DNA of 64,000 nt, taken from contig JAPNXP010000015.1 of assembly GCA_028753945.1 (NCBI GenBank), positions 2,170,001-2,234,000 of the forward strand. The letters are read 5' to 3'. The notes beneath the pieces were generated by a model that searched no databases, had not been told where the DNA came from, and was given only the letters and a program-made list of their open reading frames with translations. This document shows positions 1 through 13,063 of the stretch, piece after piece (positions within the stretch are counted from its first letter, which is position 1; each line of letters opens with the position of its first letter). This stretch comes from Hexactinellida sp. DTS-2022. Taxonomy: Eukaryota > Porifera > Hexactinellida. Position numbers and translations under genes: made by a program.

Positions 1-3000
1 CATAATGAATGAATGGCATCAAACTCAAGATGGTTTAAGATAGAAACAAACTTCAAATTTATCTACCGTTCCTTGTGACTCGGACCAATTAACAAATGCT
101 TCTTCACACCTTGGGCGTTGATGACTTGGCGAAAAAAAATCCAAAATTGCAGCCTGCGCCGACAGCATGTTCCTTTGGAGGCACTATCAATAAACAACCA
201 ACAAAATATAGTGCCACCAAAGGAACATGCGTCGGCACAGGCTGCAATTTTGGATTTTTATTTTTTCTCCGTAGACGGTGCCCTGGCCTGAGCTTTATAG
301 TTGATGGGCTGAAACTTGGCATGTAGGTGCGTATGGACCGTCTAATTTGCACCTGGGGTTACGATTTTTTATTAACAAATTTTTGACACATCTTTAACAC
401 CTTTCAAAATTTGTCTGGTCCATAGCTAGAAAAATGTTTTACTAAACCCCCAAATTTTATTTCACATTTGGATCCACCATAAAATTCTGCGTCTGATGGG
501 AGAAGAAAATTTGTTAAAATTGGTTTAATTTCTGCCATAAATGGGGGTTGAAATTCATTTGTTTACTCAACACTTCAATTTCAATAAAACTGTGAAATCT
601 AATTCCATTGTTTCAACTTGTAATAATTATATTGATTTAACTTGTTAAAGCTTTCACTATTGTTTCAACTTGCGATAATTAAATTGATTCAACTTATAAA
701 TTCCAGCTGGCTTCTATTTAATTCTAGTATTACTATACAATGGATTAAATAAAATAATATAATATAAGGAATTTGTTGACTAAACTCAAATCACCGTGGA
801 TAACATTGCTAAAATAACTAACTAATAATATAATTCATTATCAATACATAATGAATGAATGGCATTGAACTCTAGATGGTTTATGATAGAAACAAACTTC
901 AAATTTATCTACCGTTCCTTGTGACTCGGACCAAATAACAAATGCTTCTTCACACCTTGGGCGTTGATGACTTGGCAAAAAAAATCCAAAATTGCAGCCT
1001 GCGCCGACAGCATGTTCCTTTGGAGGCACTATCAATAAACAACACAAAAATAGAGTGCCACCTAAGGAACATGCGTCGGCACAGGGTGCAATTTTGGATT
1101 TTTTTTGCCAAGTCATCAACGCCCAAGGTGTGAAGAAGCATTTGTTATTTGTTTTTGTTTTTTTTTCTCCGTAGACGGTACCCTGGCCAGAGCTCTATAG
1201 TTGATGGGCTGAAACTTGGCATGTAGGTGCGGTGGGACCGTCTAATTTGCACCTGGGGTTACGATTTTTTATTAAGAAATTTTTGACACATCTTTAACAC
1301 CTTTCAGATTTTGTCTGGTCCATAACTCAAAATATGTTTTACTAAACCCGAAAATTTTATTTCATAATTGGATTCCCCATAAAATTCTGCGTCTGATGGG
1401 AGAAGAAAACTTTCAATAAAGAGTTTTATTTCTGCCATAAATGGGGGTTGAAATTTCTTTGTTTACTCACACTTCAGTTTCAGTATAACTGTTAAATCTA
1501 ATTCCATTGTTTCAACTTGTAATAATTATATTGATTTAACTTGTTAAATCTTACTCTATTGATTCAACTTGCGATAATTAAATTGATTTAACTTATAAAT
1601 TCCAGCTGGTTTCTATTTAATTTACCATACAATGGATTAAATAAAATAATATAATATAAGGAATTTGTTGACTTAATTCAACTCAACCGTGGATAACAAT
1701 GCTAATATAAATAACTAATAATATAATTTATTATCAATACATAATGAATGAATGGCATCAAACTCAAGATGGTTTAAGATAGAAACAAACTTCAAATTTA
1801 TCTACCGTTCCTTGTGACTCGGACCAATTAACAAATGCTTCTTCACACCTTGGGCGTTGATGACTTGGCGAAAAAAAATCCAAAATTGCAGCCTGCGCCG
1901 ACAGCATGTTCCTTTGGAGGCACTATCAATAAACAACCAACAAAATATAGTGCCACCAAAGGAACATGCGTCGGCACAGGGTGCAATTTTGGATTTTTTA
2001 TTATTATTTTTTTTTCTCCGTAGCAGGTGCCCTGGCCACACCAATATACATAGAGGGCTGAAACTTGGCATGAAGGTTCGGAGTCGACGTCTAATTTGCA
2101 CCTGGGGTTCCGATTTTGTATTAACATATTTTGGACACATCTTTAACACCTTTCAAAATTTGTCTGGTCCATAACTCAAAATATGTTTTAATAAACCCCA
2201 AAATTTTATTTCATATTTAGATTCATCTTAAAATTCTGCGTCTGATGGGAGAAGAAAATTTGTTAAAATTGGTTTAATTTCTGCCATAAATGGGGCCTGA
2301 AATTTCTTTGTTTACTCAACACTTCAATTTCAATAAAACTGTTAAATCTAATTCTATTGTTTCAACTTGTAATAATTATATTGATTTAACTTGTTAAATC
2401 TTACTCTATTGTTTCAACTTGCGATAAATATATTGATTCAACTTATAAATTCCAGCTGGCTTCTATTTAATTGTAGTATTACTATACAATGGATTAAATT
2501 TAATAATATAATATAAGGAATTTGTTGACTTAATTCAACTCAACCGTGGATAACATTGCTAAAATAAATTACTAATAATATAATTTATTATCAATACATA
2601 ATGGATTAATGGCATTAAACTCTAGATGGTTTATGATAGAAACAAACTTCAAATTCAACAATCGTTCCTTGTGACTCCGACCAAATAACAAATGGTTCTT
2701 GACACCTTGGGCGTTGATGACTTGGCGAAAAAAATCCAAAATTGCAGCTTGTGCCGACAGCATGTTCCTTTGGAGGCACTATCAATAAACAACCAACAAA
2801 ATATAGTGCCACCAAAGGAGCATGCGTCGGCACAGGCTGCAATTTTGGATTTTTTTTATTTTTTCTCCGTAGACGGTGCCCTGGCCACACCTTTATACAT
2901 AGAGAGCTGAAACTTGGCATGTAGGTGCGATGGGACCGTCTAATTTGCACCTGGGGTTACGATTTTTTATTAACAAATTTTTGACACATCTTTAACACCT

Positions 3001-5756
3001 TACAAATTTTGTCTGGTCCATAACTAAAAAATTGTTTTACTAAACCCGCAAATTTTATTTCACATTTGGATTCGCCATAAAATTCTGCGTCTGATGGGGA
3101 AAAAAAAATTTCAATAAAGGGGTCAATTTCTGCCATAAATGGGGGTTGAAATTTCTTTGTTTACTCACACTTCAATTTCAGTAAAACTGTGAAATCTAAT
3201 TCCATTATTTCAACTTCTAATAATTATATTGATTTAACTTATAAATTCCAGCTGGCTTATATTTAATTCTAGTTTTACTATACAATGGATTAAATAAAAT
3301 AATATATTATAAGGAATTTGTTGATTTAATTCAACTCAACCGTGGATAACATTGCTAAAAAAATTAACTAATAATATAATTTATTATCAATACATAATGA
3401 ATGAATGGCATTAAACTCAAGATGGTTTATGATAGAAACAAACTTCAAATTTATCTAAAGTTCCTTGTGGCTCGGATCAATTAACAAATGGATCATGACA
3501 CCTTGAGGCGTTGATGACTTGGCGAAATAAAAATCCAAAATTGCAGATGTGCTGACAGCATGTTCTTTTGGAGGCACTATCAATAACCCACCAACAAAAT
3601 ATAGTGCCACCAAAGGAACATGCGTCGGCACAGCTGCAATTTTGGATTTTTTTTATTTTATTTTTTCTCCGTAGACGGTGCCCTGGCCAGAGCTTTATAG
3701 TTGATGGGCTGAAACTTGGCATGTAGTTGCGGAGGGACCGTCTAATTTGCACCTGGGGTCGCGATTTTTGATTAAGAAATTTTTGACACATCTTTAACAC
3801 CTTTCAAATATTGTCTGGTCCATAACTCAAAATATGTTTTACTAAACCCCCAAATTTTATTTCATATTTGGATTCGCCATAAAATTCTGCGTCTGATGGG
3901 AGAATAAATTTTCCAATAAAGGGGTCAATTTCTGCCATAAATGGGGGTTGAAATTTCTTTGTTTACTCACACTTCAATTTCAGTAAAAGTGTTAAATCTA
4001 ATTCCATTGTTTCAACTTGTAATAATTATATTGATTTAACTTGTTAAATCCTACTCTAGTGATTCAACTTGCTATAATTATATTGATTTAACTTCTGAAT
4101 TCAAGCTGGCTTCTATTTTGCAATTGAAAATTAAGATTATATATTTCATAACAACGACATATTATGTGATTATATTTACTTCTGCGAGAATATAATTGCA
4201 CTGTTAATATACTGACGTAATTAATTATAAATAATTCAGTTTGTATTTAACTTATATAGAAGCTTCCAATTTGTATATTAGAGGTTATCGAGTGTGCGGA
4301 ATTGAAATTTGATAGATAAATTAATTAATTAATTATTTATGACAAAATAATTGAACTTAATAATTGTATGTTGACATTGAAATTGGTGTCATATTATAAA
4401 TAATATTAATAATTATTTATACTAATTAATTAAATATCATAAATCTCAGATATCATAGAAGATAGAAACAAACTTTCAATATATCAATTGGTCCTTATGA
4501 CACGTGCCACCTATACAAGTGGGTCTTGACACCTTGAGGTGATGATGACATCGTTAAAAAAATGTGTTTTTACAATTTTGTTAATTCGATATTTAAAATG
4601 GGTTAGTTAATGTTGGTTGATGACCCAACACCCACTTAAAAAATGCTGAGTCATTACAGATTATATTCTACTGAAACTTGAATATCTCTTTAATGAAGTG
4701 AGCTGAATGGAAACTTCCACCACTCTAAAGGGTCGTTGCCTTCTGAAACACCTTTCTGAAATAATTTAACACCTTCATAGTGATGATGACATGGCGAAAA
4801 AAAAAATCCAAAATTGCAGCCTGTGCCGACAGCATGTTCCTTTGGAGGCACTATCAATAAACCAACAACAAAATATAGTGCCACCAAAGGATCATGCGTC
4901 GGCACAGGCTGCAATTTTGGATTTTTTTTTTTTCTTTCTCCGTAGACGGTGCCCTGGCCTGAGCTTTATAGTTGATGGGCTGAAACTTGGCATGTAGGTG
5001 CGATGGGACCGTCTAATTTGCACCTGGGGTTACGATTTTTGATTAACGAATTTTTGACACATCTTTAACACCTTTCAAAATTTGTCTGGTCCATAACTCA
5101 AAATATGTTTTACTAAACCCCCAAATTTTATTTCACATTTGGATTCACCATAAAATTCTGCGTCTGATGGGAGAAGAATATTTTCAAAAATATGTTTAAT
5201 TTCTGCCATAAATGGGGTTTGAAATTTCTTTGTTTACTCACACTTCAATTTCAGTAAAAGTGTTAAATCTAATTCTATTGTTTCAACTTGTAATAATTAT
5301 ATTGATTTAACTTGTTAAATCCTACTCTAGTGATTCAACTTGCTATAATTATATTGATTTAACTTATAAATTCCAGCTGGCTTCTATTTAATGAATTAAA
5401 TCAAATTAAATTAAATAAGGAATTTGTTGACTTAATTCAACTCAACCGTGGATAACATTGCTTAAATATATAACTAGTAATATACTTTATTATCAATACA
5501 TAATGGATTAATGGCATTAAACTCAAGATGGTTTAAGATAGAAACAAACTTCAAATTTATCTACCGTTCCTTGTGACTCGGAACAAATAATAAATGCTTC
5601 TTGACACCTTGGGCGTTGATGACTTGGCGAAAAAAAATCCAAAATCGCAGCCTGCGCCGACAGCATGTTCCTTTGGAGGCACTATCAATAAACAACACAA
5701 AAATATAGTGCCACCAAAGGAACATGCGTCGGCACAGGCTGCGATTTTGGATTTTT
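1..5756. repeat. Tandem array of ~850-bp units with foldback cores
   Basis: A conserved block containing gaatgaatggcat or gattaatggcat recurs near 1, 846, 1741, 2600, 3396 and 5503, giving a period of about 800-900 bp. One longer interval (about 4100-4790) holds a second arm type. Each unit carries a foldback core that starts ccaaaattgcagc and ends gctgcaattttgg: 141-254, 985-1098, 1880-1992, 2736-2848, 3535-3645, 4808-4920 and 5639-5750. The arms are about 45 bp with a loop of about 20 bp. The rest of each unit is AT-rich and holds short motifs of the type aagttgaatcaatataatta. Every apparent reading frame here is the foldback core read in different frames, so no gene is supported. The family also fills 13489-23885 and 33627-41192, mostly in the opposite orientation. 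It looks like a MITE or foldback family amplified into a satellite-like array. Confidence 0.85.
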
Positions 5757-6617
5757 TTTCAATCAATTTTGATTGTATTAGCCAATTACTTTTGGGGGCC
5801 TCCTCCTTTTCCCCACACAGCCGCCCTATCCTCTCCATTCAAACCGCATATCTATATCCATTCAATCGGCCGCAATTTTTAAGTTAATTAGCCTTCGTTC
5901 GTATGTGTTGTAACGACATAACAGAATGAGCATCGCATTGATGCGCCCTGATAATGCGGTTCCCAGTGTACAAAAAAAACTCTCAAAGGAAAATAGGTTA
6001 AGTTACAGTAAATTACTCAAACTTGAAATGAAACATTATTACAGTGAACTCCAAGTCGGCTCTAAATCGGCTTATCACAAAGTTCAATGGTCCGGACATC
6101 TTATATTTGACTATACTATAGTCAAATAAATTGATATATGTAATCTCTTTATAACGAAGATATTTCTTACCCCATAAATTTCTGAGTAATTAATTTTAAT
6201 CAGCTTATAACAAATTTGGTGTATACAAATATGAAATCGATGTCCGCAATTCGTTATAACGGGAGTTCACTGTACTTAATAATATACGACGTAACAACGT
6301 TACATCGTGTATGGTGGACTTACTAAATAGAAACTAATTAATTACTTAGTATAAAGTATATTAGTAGATAATTAAAAATGTTAACTCACTTGATTCCACA
6401 GATAATTTACCTACATACTAGTCGTCAGTCTTTTGCATCGTAGATCGTAGATAACAGCTCGTCTTTCGCCACTGGGGATATGCCGTTGCAGGTCACGTTT
6501 CCATATTCTGGGCTCACCATGATTGGGATTGCGTTGCCTGAATAACCTCGAGCAGAGGTCCCCACAAAGTTCGATGTACCTTGCCTTTGAGCGCTTTCGA
6601 TAGAGTGTTGTGAGCTG
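5757..6617. other. AT-rich spacer, no supported gene
   Basis: The foldback array stops abruptly at about 5756 and gives way to unrelated sequence leading to the 3' end of the integrase/OTU gene. It contains a mariner-like MITE at 6042-6272. A minus-strand open frame at 6425-6655 begins just after a possible acceptor (atttcag) and could be an alternative last exon of the OTU gene. I see no domain in it and do not call it. Confidence 0.5.
6042..6272. mobile_element. Mariner/pogo-like MITE
   Basis: The termini are CAGTGAACTCC and GGAGTTCACTG, a perfect 11-bp inverted repeat, with TA on both sides. There is no coding capacity. The TIR matches elements at 46990-47109 and 58839-59011. Confidence 0.7.
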
Positions 6618-8516
6618 TTATTCAATCGTTTGGACATCATCTGAAATAGTTCCATAAGTCTTGTAATTCGTGATCAGCATTGATACGACAGGTTGATAGT
6701 GGTCGAAGTAGTTTTGGATATAAAGGATGGCTGTAGGGTTATCTGTGGCTCTGTGTAAACTCCAACGCACCTCGCGAATTACTGATTCTTTCGTTGTGTA
6801 GCAGTTATTGGCAATGTAGACATCGGCATCAAGAATAGCAGAAGCAGCATAAATTTCCACATCTGTTCCCCAAATGGATTCACGATTCATAAGTCTTTGT
6901 GTGCTAAGGTATTCACACGGTGTCGTTCGTTTGGTTTTAAAATACCATCCTAGTTTCCTTGTTCCTTCACTGGCGATAAAGCGAGAGATGATGGAACGAA
7001 GATGTAGGTGGCTGTTTTCACTCCCAGTAATTAATTTGCATATGCATCGAAATAGACAATTACCATCTCCTTCGATATGTTCCGCTTCGCAAGGTTCAAA
7101 ATCGCTAAGTAACTTCCCAACGCTATTAAATGGTTGTCTACAAACTGATTCAAATGATATCCCCAACATATCGCATTTACTTCGCTGCCAATTTTCATCT
7201 ATCACTGTGATCCTTGGGTCCATCGGTATGTGGTAGGGATTACGAAGCGGAACTGCGGCGTGAAATGATTCCCATAGCATTGTGTTTAGATACTGCATTC
7301 CCTAAAATATTAATTTGTTTACAATTTAGTAAATATAAGAATTATTTTAATGTCACAACTTGCTTCGATATACTAAACAAACATACTGTACCAATTTAAA
7401 TTGAATTGAGTTGTATGAGTGTATTGTTAGATTATTTTAACTTACCACGAAATACAGTACTTTGTGTGTGTATCTAGCACGTTGGGTATCTGTATAGCTG
7501 GGGTAGAGATCTGTTGTCCATCCGAGTATAATCTCCATAATATCTCTCTTCTACAATAAATGGGTAAAATGATAATTTGTAGTTATCGTATGAATCATTG
7601 TTAATTAACTTACAACTTCCTCTTCTTTTCCACCATCCAAATACTCGAATAACATCGTGTTGGGAGTGTAGCTGTGCGCTTTGTATAACAAGTGGTCCAG
7701 CTCTTCATGCAGAGGAGTCATGAAGGTCTGCCCACGTATATTCTGCTTTAGGATTTCCTACAAATGACAACATTGTAAGAAAAATATCACGGAATGTTAC
7801 AAATAATCTGGATTGACGTCAAGTGAAGGTGTAAAGCGAAAATTACAATGAGTGTCAATAAAGATTACACTCAATGAATTATACTATAGATGTGAAAACG
7901 GGAAGCTTACTTTTAAGTTATTAAGGTGTTGAAATATAGATTCCGTAGAAAATCCGAAGAGATTCTGGTACATCTAAAAAAGGAATATTTTACTATTAAC
8001 ACTATTTTATCTTTTAAATAACAACTCAATCACAATGAATTTACATGTGAGGTGTTGATTCCGATGCTAGTATCGAGGCTTACTTTCTTCTTAGTATTCT
8101 TGGGACTTGAGGATCTTTCGAAATAAGGTCTTGTGATATGGATTGGAATCTTTTTGTCCTTCTTTGTTCCTAATTCTGTTTGAGAAATTATAACATGGCT
8201 TTCTGTTGCTTTCGACACCGTGTAAGGCCCGAGATGTTTCGTTTGCTTCTTTGTTTTAGGCATGTGTTTTAGTTTGGGCATGTTGGTATAGATGATCTTA
8301 TCATCCTTCTTTAGAGGTGTACTAATTACAGAGAGAATAAGTATGAAAATAATTATAACCGAAGGAAGGAATCGAACATTAGTAACAAGATAGGCTGTGT
8401 GTTATGTATGAATTAAATATCGTCATCAGTTCAACTAACCGACTAGTGTTAACTTTCTTATCATATTGTATCTTCTGCTTGAGTTGTTCAAAACTGATGC
8501 AGTCCATAGCTGATTG

Positions 8517-11076
8517 GATTACAGGTCAAAACGGCTACAAACCAAAACGGCTACAACCAAAACGGCTACAAACCAAAACGGCTACAACCAAAACGGCTAC
8601 AAAACCAAATATTGCCAATCGTTATAAAGAAAGTGTTGGTCGTTCGTTTGGGAAAAGTGATTTAGCAATTAGGAATTATGCAGATATATGTTGGATTATT
8701 TAATAAATAAGTAAAGGACAATGATAAATAATTAGTAAACTACAGCTAACAAAATAAAGAGATGTTTTATTTAGACGTACTAAATTTGCGGTCCATTTAG
8801 CCTGGAGCAAGCCCGCAACATATGGTTCACTGAAATTGTGCCATCAATATATTGTTCCCATAGTGCAAAAATTGCAGTCTGAATTTTCCTATAAGTTATT
8901 CTTTGATATCGTATTGTTCTGTGATACTAAATGTAATTGAAGTGAAACTAATTTAGCTTCTTGATGTAACAGTTTGATGAGTAGATACAGTTGAACTTGT
9001 CCTCGTCGTGCCCTAGTGTTGATTCTCATATGCCAACCTTCTACGTCGTTATTTGTACGGACGGATTGGTTAAAAACAGACCAGTCTCTTGGCTGCCATT
9101 GTCCAGTGATCCACGTATTCCCTATGTAAGTTGTCAATTCCTCTTCAACACTATTGCTAGATACTTCTTGGATTTTTCTGAATGCCGTTTCTATGTGTTC
9201 AGCTGGCAAAAAAGGTAGAGCCATTAACTTTCTACAAAAGTCATGCGTTGAACTATTGTTGATATACTGTTGCTGTAATCCCAAAAGTTGAATTTTCCTC
9301 CAGACTGCCTGGGTCCAATGAAATGAGCATCCTTTAAGGATTACATTTGGGTAAACCTTTGCAATGGCTTTCCATAAACCCGATTCAAAGTCAACTATTG
9401 CACGTCTGACAGCTGGCACTGCGGGAAGGGCTTTTAATACCTCAATTAGTACTCGTCTGTAGTCCCTTTTACGTTTCCCTGACATTAGAACAAATGTTAA
9501 TGGTAATTGCTTTACAGTGCTTTCAGATTTCACGAATGCGTGAATTGAAAATAATTGGACAAACGGCTCTTTAACGATTTTGAAGGTTCCATCTAAATAC
9601 CATGTTTTTGCTCGGCATAAAATGTTTAGCATTTGGTCAGTGGCAAATACTAGATGTCGTCGTCCATCAACTTTGATGTCTGCACGCAAAAAGTTATCAG
9701 GTGTATAGGCCATATCTAATTCAAAGTCCAAATCAGTGGGATCTTGTGGTCGAAGATTTTCTCTAGCGCGGTTAGCAGCTCGTGCCAGATTGGTGATGCT
9801 GGGAAGGCCTGGATTTATATTCTCTATGCGAGATATCATAGCATTTTCAACTATCTCAGCTGCAGGTACAAATATTTCACTTTTGGCTCTCTTTAAGATA
9901 TGAACCTTTAGTTCTGGCTTAAAATTTACTTCAGGATTTGCTGAATGATTGTGACCGTTGACACCACGAGTAAACATATTGCCGCGCTGAGTAACCGTTG
10001 CTAAACATGTCACAGACGTATTTCGTACGCTACAACGCCAGTAAGTAGCAATATTTCTTTTAAGTCTTATGATGTAAGAATACCCAACATTTTCTATTAG
10101 CATATCTTTACCCTTCTGTGATGAATTAGAAACAATTCGAAATCTAGGGTAGTTATTTGTTATGGTGGCTCCAGTGTCAAGAATAGATCCATCGAGTGAT
10201 GATTCTTGTAGATCTTCTGGAATTAGGAAAGTTGGAATGTTATTTGTATTTTCTGTTGGTATATTGGTAGTGTTACTTTCTTCTATATCATTGTAAGCAA
10301 TATTAGTGAATGAAGGTAGAGGAGAATGCGTAATACTTTGGTTTGTATCTCCGACATAAAAGCTATCTTCATCTACTGTTGCATTATTATTTTGACTAGA
10401 AAGAGTTGATTGTCGCGTGCTTTCGTGAAGTGGTAGTTGTTCAGAGTGCAAAGCAAAGTTCAAACAAGTTGCGCACTCCCACTGTATTTCCTCTTCTCCC
10501 CTTACCACTTTCCGATAAATTTCACGCGTGATACCAGTATTACATATGCGATGCTGCCAAAATGAACAATTTTCGCACTGAATTGCTTCCTGCCTGGGTC
10601 TCACAGTTTGACCACATGCCAAACTGGGATCAACTACACCTACATATGACATATTATCTGACATAAGAATTTAAATGATGAATAATTTGTTAGAATTTAA
10701 ATGATGAATAATTTGTTATGAATAATGAATAATTTGTTAGAATTGAATATTTATAGGATAGTTGTCAAATTTTAGAAAACCTATAGATTCAAGCCATCAA
10801 TTGATAAATTGACACCTCTTGTTTTGCTAAATCACTTTATTCAAACGAAAGACGACACTTTCTTAAGTGTTAATTAATAACGGTATTTTCTTCAATTAAT
10901 TTCAAAGCGCAATTCATTTAAAAAAATCGACAATATTTGGTTTTCTAGCCGTTTCAGTTTGTAGCCGTTTTGGTTTGTAGCCGTTTTGGTTTGTAGCCGT
11001 TTTGGTTTGTAGCCGTTTTGGTTGTAGCCGTTTTGGTTGTAGCCGTTTTGGTTTGTAGCCGTTTTGACCTGCGCCC
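8517..11076 (-). mobile_element. FLYWCH-type MULE transposon, complete
   Basis: The element is bounded by an 8-bp duplication GCTGATTG at 8509-8516 and 11077-11084. Removing the element plus one copy restores the reading frame of the integrase exon, which supports these borders. Both ends share CAGGTCAAAACGGCTACA a few bases inside, followed by tandem copies of a 14-16-bp unit (AAAACGGCTACAAACC and shorter) at 8524-8602 and about 10960-11064 in inverted orientation. Further in, looser inverted similarity continues (for example CCAAATATTG and AAAGTGATTTAGCAA). It encodes the transposase at 8889-10664. Confidence 0.88.
8889..10664 (-). CDS. MULE transposase with PHD-like and FLYWCH zinc fingers
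   Basis: Single-exon 591-residue protein starting at an ATG. Residues ~15-65 hold a PHD-like cysteine/histidine cluster (CENCSFWQH ... CATC). Residues ~170-245 match a FLYWCH finger (aromatic residues, WRC, then GHNHS). Residues ~325-560 are a MULE-type DDE domain: D in WYLDGTFKI, D in IVDFESGLW, the CSFHWTQAVWRKI helix typical of the family, and a candidate E in NDVEGWHMRIN. It is expected to bind and cut the subterminal repeats of its own element. The frame is free of stops and the key acidic residues are present, so it may be active. It lies on the same strand as the host gene it interrupts. Confidence 0.9.
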   Translation of the reverse strand: MSDNMSYVGVVDPSLACGQTVRPRQEAIQCENCSFWQHRICNTGITREIYRKVVRGEEEIQWECATCLNFALHSEQLPLHESTRQSTLSSQNNNATVDEDSFYVGDTNQSITHSPLPSFTNIAYNDIEESNTTNIPTENTNNIPTFLIPEDLQESSLDGSILDTGATITNNYPRFRIVSNSSQKGKDMLIENVGYSYIIRLKRNIATYWRCSVRNTSVTCLATVTQRGNMFTRGVNGHNHSANPEVNFKPELKVHILKRAKSEIFVPAAEIVENAMISRIENINPGLPSITNLARAANRARENLRPQDPTDLDFELDMAYTPDNFLRADIKVDGRRHLVFATDQMLNILCRAKTWYLDGTFKIVKEPFVQLFSIHAFVKSESTVKQLPLTFVLMSGKRKRDYRRVLIEVLKALPAVPAVRRAIVDFESGLWKAIAKVYPNVILKGCSFHWTQAVWRKIQLLGLQQQYINNSSTHDFCRKLMALPFLPAEHIETAFRKIQEVSSNSVEEELTTYIGNTWITGQWQPRDWSVFNQSVRTNNDVEGWHMRINTRARRGQVQLYLLIKLLHQEAKLVSLQLHLVSQNNTISKNNL

Positions 11077-13063
11077 GCTGATTGCTGTGTAGAAGTTCGA
11101 GATTCATCGATGTTGCTAACTGCTTCGAGGGGATTATCAGGAGGTGGGCAAAATATGTCGTTTATTCCTTCGGTATCATCTAGTGGATCTGTGAGTTCTG
11201 AGAAAATCGATTCTTCCAAATCAAAGTCTTCCTCATCGTTGGTATGCAGGTCGTTAATAGTGGACAAGAGATCTTGATGCCGGGACTCTCTTCCCCACAT
11301 AACCTTGAATGGAGTTTGTCGGAGGGATCTTTTCATACATGAGTTCATTGCAAGCACAGCCTGTTTCAGCAGTTTGGACCAATGATCCCCTATCTGACTC
11401 TCCATTTTAATCAGTTTTCTATATGGATAATTCGTAAATGGGTCTTAAAATTATATTACAAAATACTAACTGTTTCAGAATCTTGTTGTGCGCTTCGACT
11501 AAGCCGTTAGCCATCGGGTGGTAAGCACGAGTGCTACGATTGTCGATACCCAATTTCTGGTTGAATTCCTTAAATATTTGTTAAATACAATAAATAAAAA
11601 TACAATAAATAAATACAAATAATAATACATACTATAATGTTAGTGTGTAAAATTAGATAATTATGATAATTATATAAGTTATTTAATTTTAATTAATTAA
11701 TTAACACTAATCTAACAAACAGTATTACATTATACTACTCACATTGCTTGTGAACTCTTTGCCCTGGTCGTGCTGGATAATATCAGGTAATCCCATATCG
11801 AGGTAGATGTCCTTCAGATTCTGAATAACTTCTTGTGAAGTCTTAGTCTTGAGAGGGCGTACTGCAACATATTTGCTCAGGTAGCAGACAGTGACTAGAA
11901 TGTGTTTATAGCCGTCTTCACTCTCAGGGAGGTCGCATATAAGGTCCATTCCTATATGTCTCGACGTTTTAGAAGGAGGTGGTATTGGTTGGAGTTTCTT
12001 TTGCGGTTGAGGTGGCAAGGCCGCTGTCATCTGACATATATGGCAAGTCTTTACCTTTATAAATTATAATATAAGAAAGCCATTACTATTGTATGATTTA
12101 ATATGTACTACGTACTATGTTACAAAGCTAAGTGAATAGTTTCTAATCATTATGAATTGGGATTATTTCCACTGAGATACAGCCACATATGCTTATGTGC
12201 CACTTGTCCCACAAGTAGCACGTGACATAGACACAGATGCCACTTCATGGATAATTATTGGATAAACATGACTTAATTAAAATCATAATGTTATGATATT
12301 TATAATTATATTACAAGATTAAGTCATTTGAGAGTAGTTTAATCCAGCAGAATTTATTACGCAAACGAGAAGTATATTGTAATTCAGCAATAAAAATTGA
12401 GTTCTTCAAATAGTTTTCGTGGGTTAGTATACATTTAGTTAGAATGCATCATAACATTTAAAATGATTCAAAATTAAATAGCCCATTTGAATGATAAAAA
12501 TAATAATGGTTCAAATGAAACGAGATAGGTAGGAAATTTTTGAACAAATACAGAAGTGGTCCGAACAAAAGATGGACTATCCTTTATAATAATGTCACTG
12601 TAAATGGCAAGTGGTCCGGCCATGACCGAACCACGTGGTACCTAGGAAAGTATGCCGAATAATTAAACTCACATATTCTTTAACGTCTTGGGAAACGCCT
12701 GCCCATGTGTATCTTTGCTGAACTGAATGTAGGGTCGTGTTTATTCCGGGATGACCGACTTCGTCATGGAACTTCTCATAGATGCTGTCCAACTCAGACA
12801 GCAATGGAACTGCCAAATCTGTCTCTGTGCCTTCCAGTTTTACTCTCTAAAGGGAGAATTCAATTAAACAATGGCATATGTAAAAATGGTCTAGGGAAAT
12901 AAGAAGTAAATATTACCTTGAAAAGTCTGTTGGTATCTCCAATAAAATAGGAAGACAATCTTCTTTTGTAGTTCCATTTTGTCTGACGTGAAGCTTGAGA
13001 TGCTTCAGGATATTTTTCTTCGCGAATAAAGTGAATGATTTCGTCATATTCATTTGGATTCAT

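Larger units (their letters stand above)
6618..13063 (-). pseudogene. Ginger-like DDE integrase with C-terminal OTU protease, exon interrupted by a MULE
   Basis: Ten coding exons read right to left: 13063-12917, 12846-12673, 12054-11743, 11568-11471, 11418-11077 continued at 8508-8440, 8321-8045, 7973-7911, 7757-7614, 7550-7446 and 7301-6618. All junctions are GT-AG and keep frame, giving about 804 residues once the insertion in exon 5 is ignored. In order the protein has an H2C2 zinc finger (VGHPGIN, then CHIC), an integrase core with D in GMDLICDLPE, D in HDQGKEF and E in ANGLVEAHN, a retroviral-type C-terminal barrel (KHLGPYTV, ITRPYFER), and an OTU cysteine protease with DGNCLFR and a late His in HYQPV. 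No reverse transcriptase or protease-RT frame is present, so this is an integrase-type DNA transposon (Ginger-like) or a domesticated copy, not an LTR element. The catalytic triads look intact. The only lesion is the MULE at 8517-11076, which might be spliced out in frame. The start is the first in-frame ATG of the first exon. I found no clear terminal inverted repeats. Confidence 0.8.

Noticed and set aside
96..5887. Dozens of 60-115-residue open frames reading LGVDDLAKK...PTACSFGGT and similar
   Set aside because: They are the foldback cores read in various frames. They recur at every core in both orientations and no start or splice context supports a gene.
6425..6655. Minus-strand 76-residue frame after the OTU exon
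   Set aside because: Possible alternative exon only. The main frame has its own stop at 6618 and no good donor was found.
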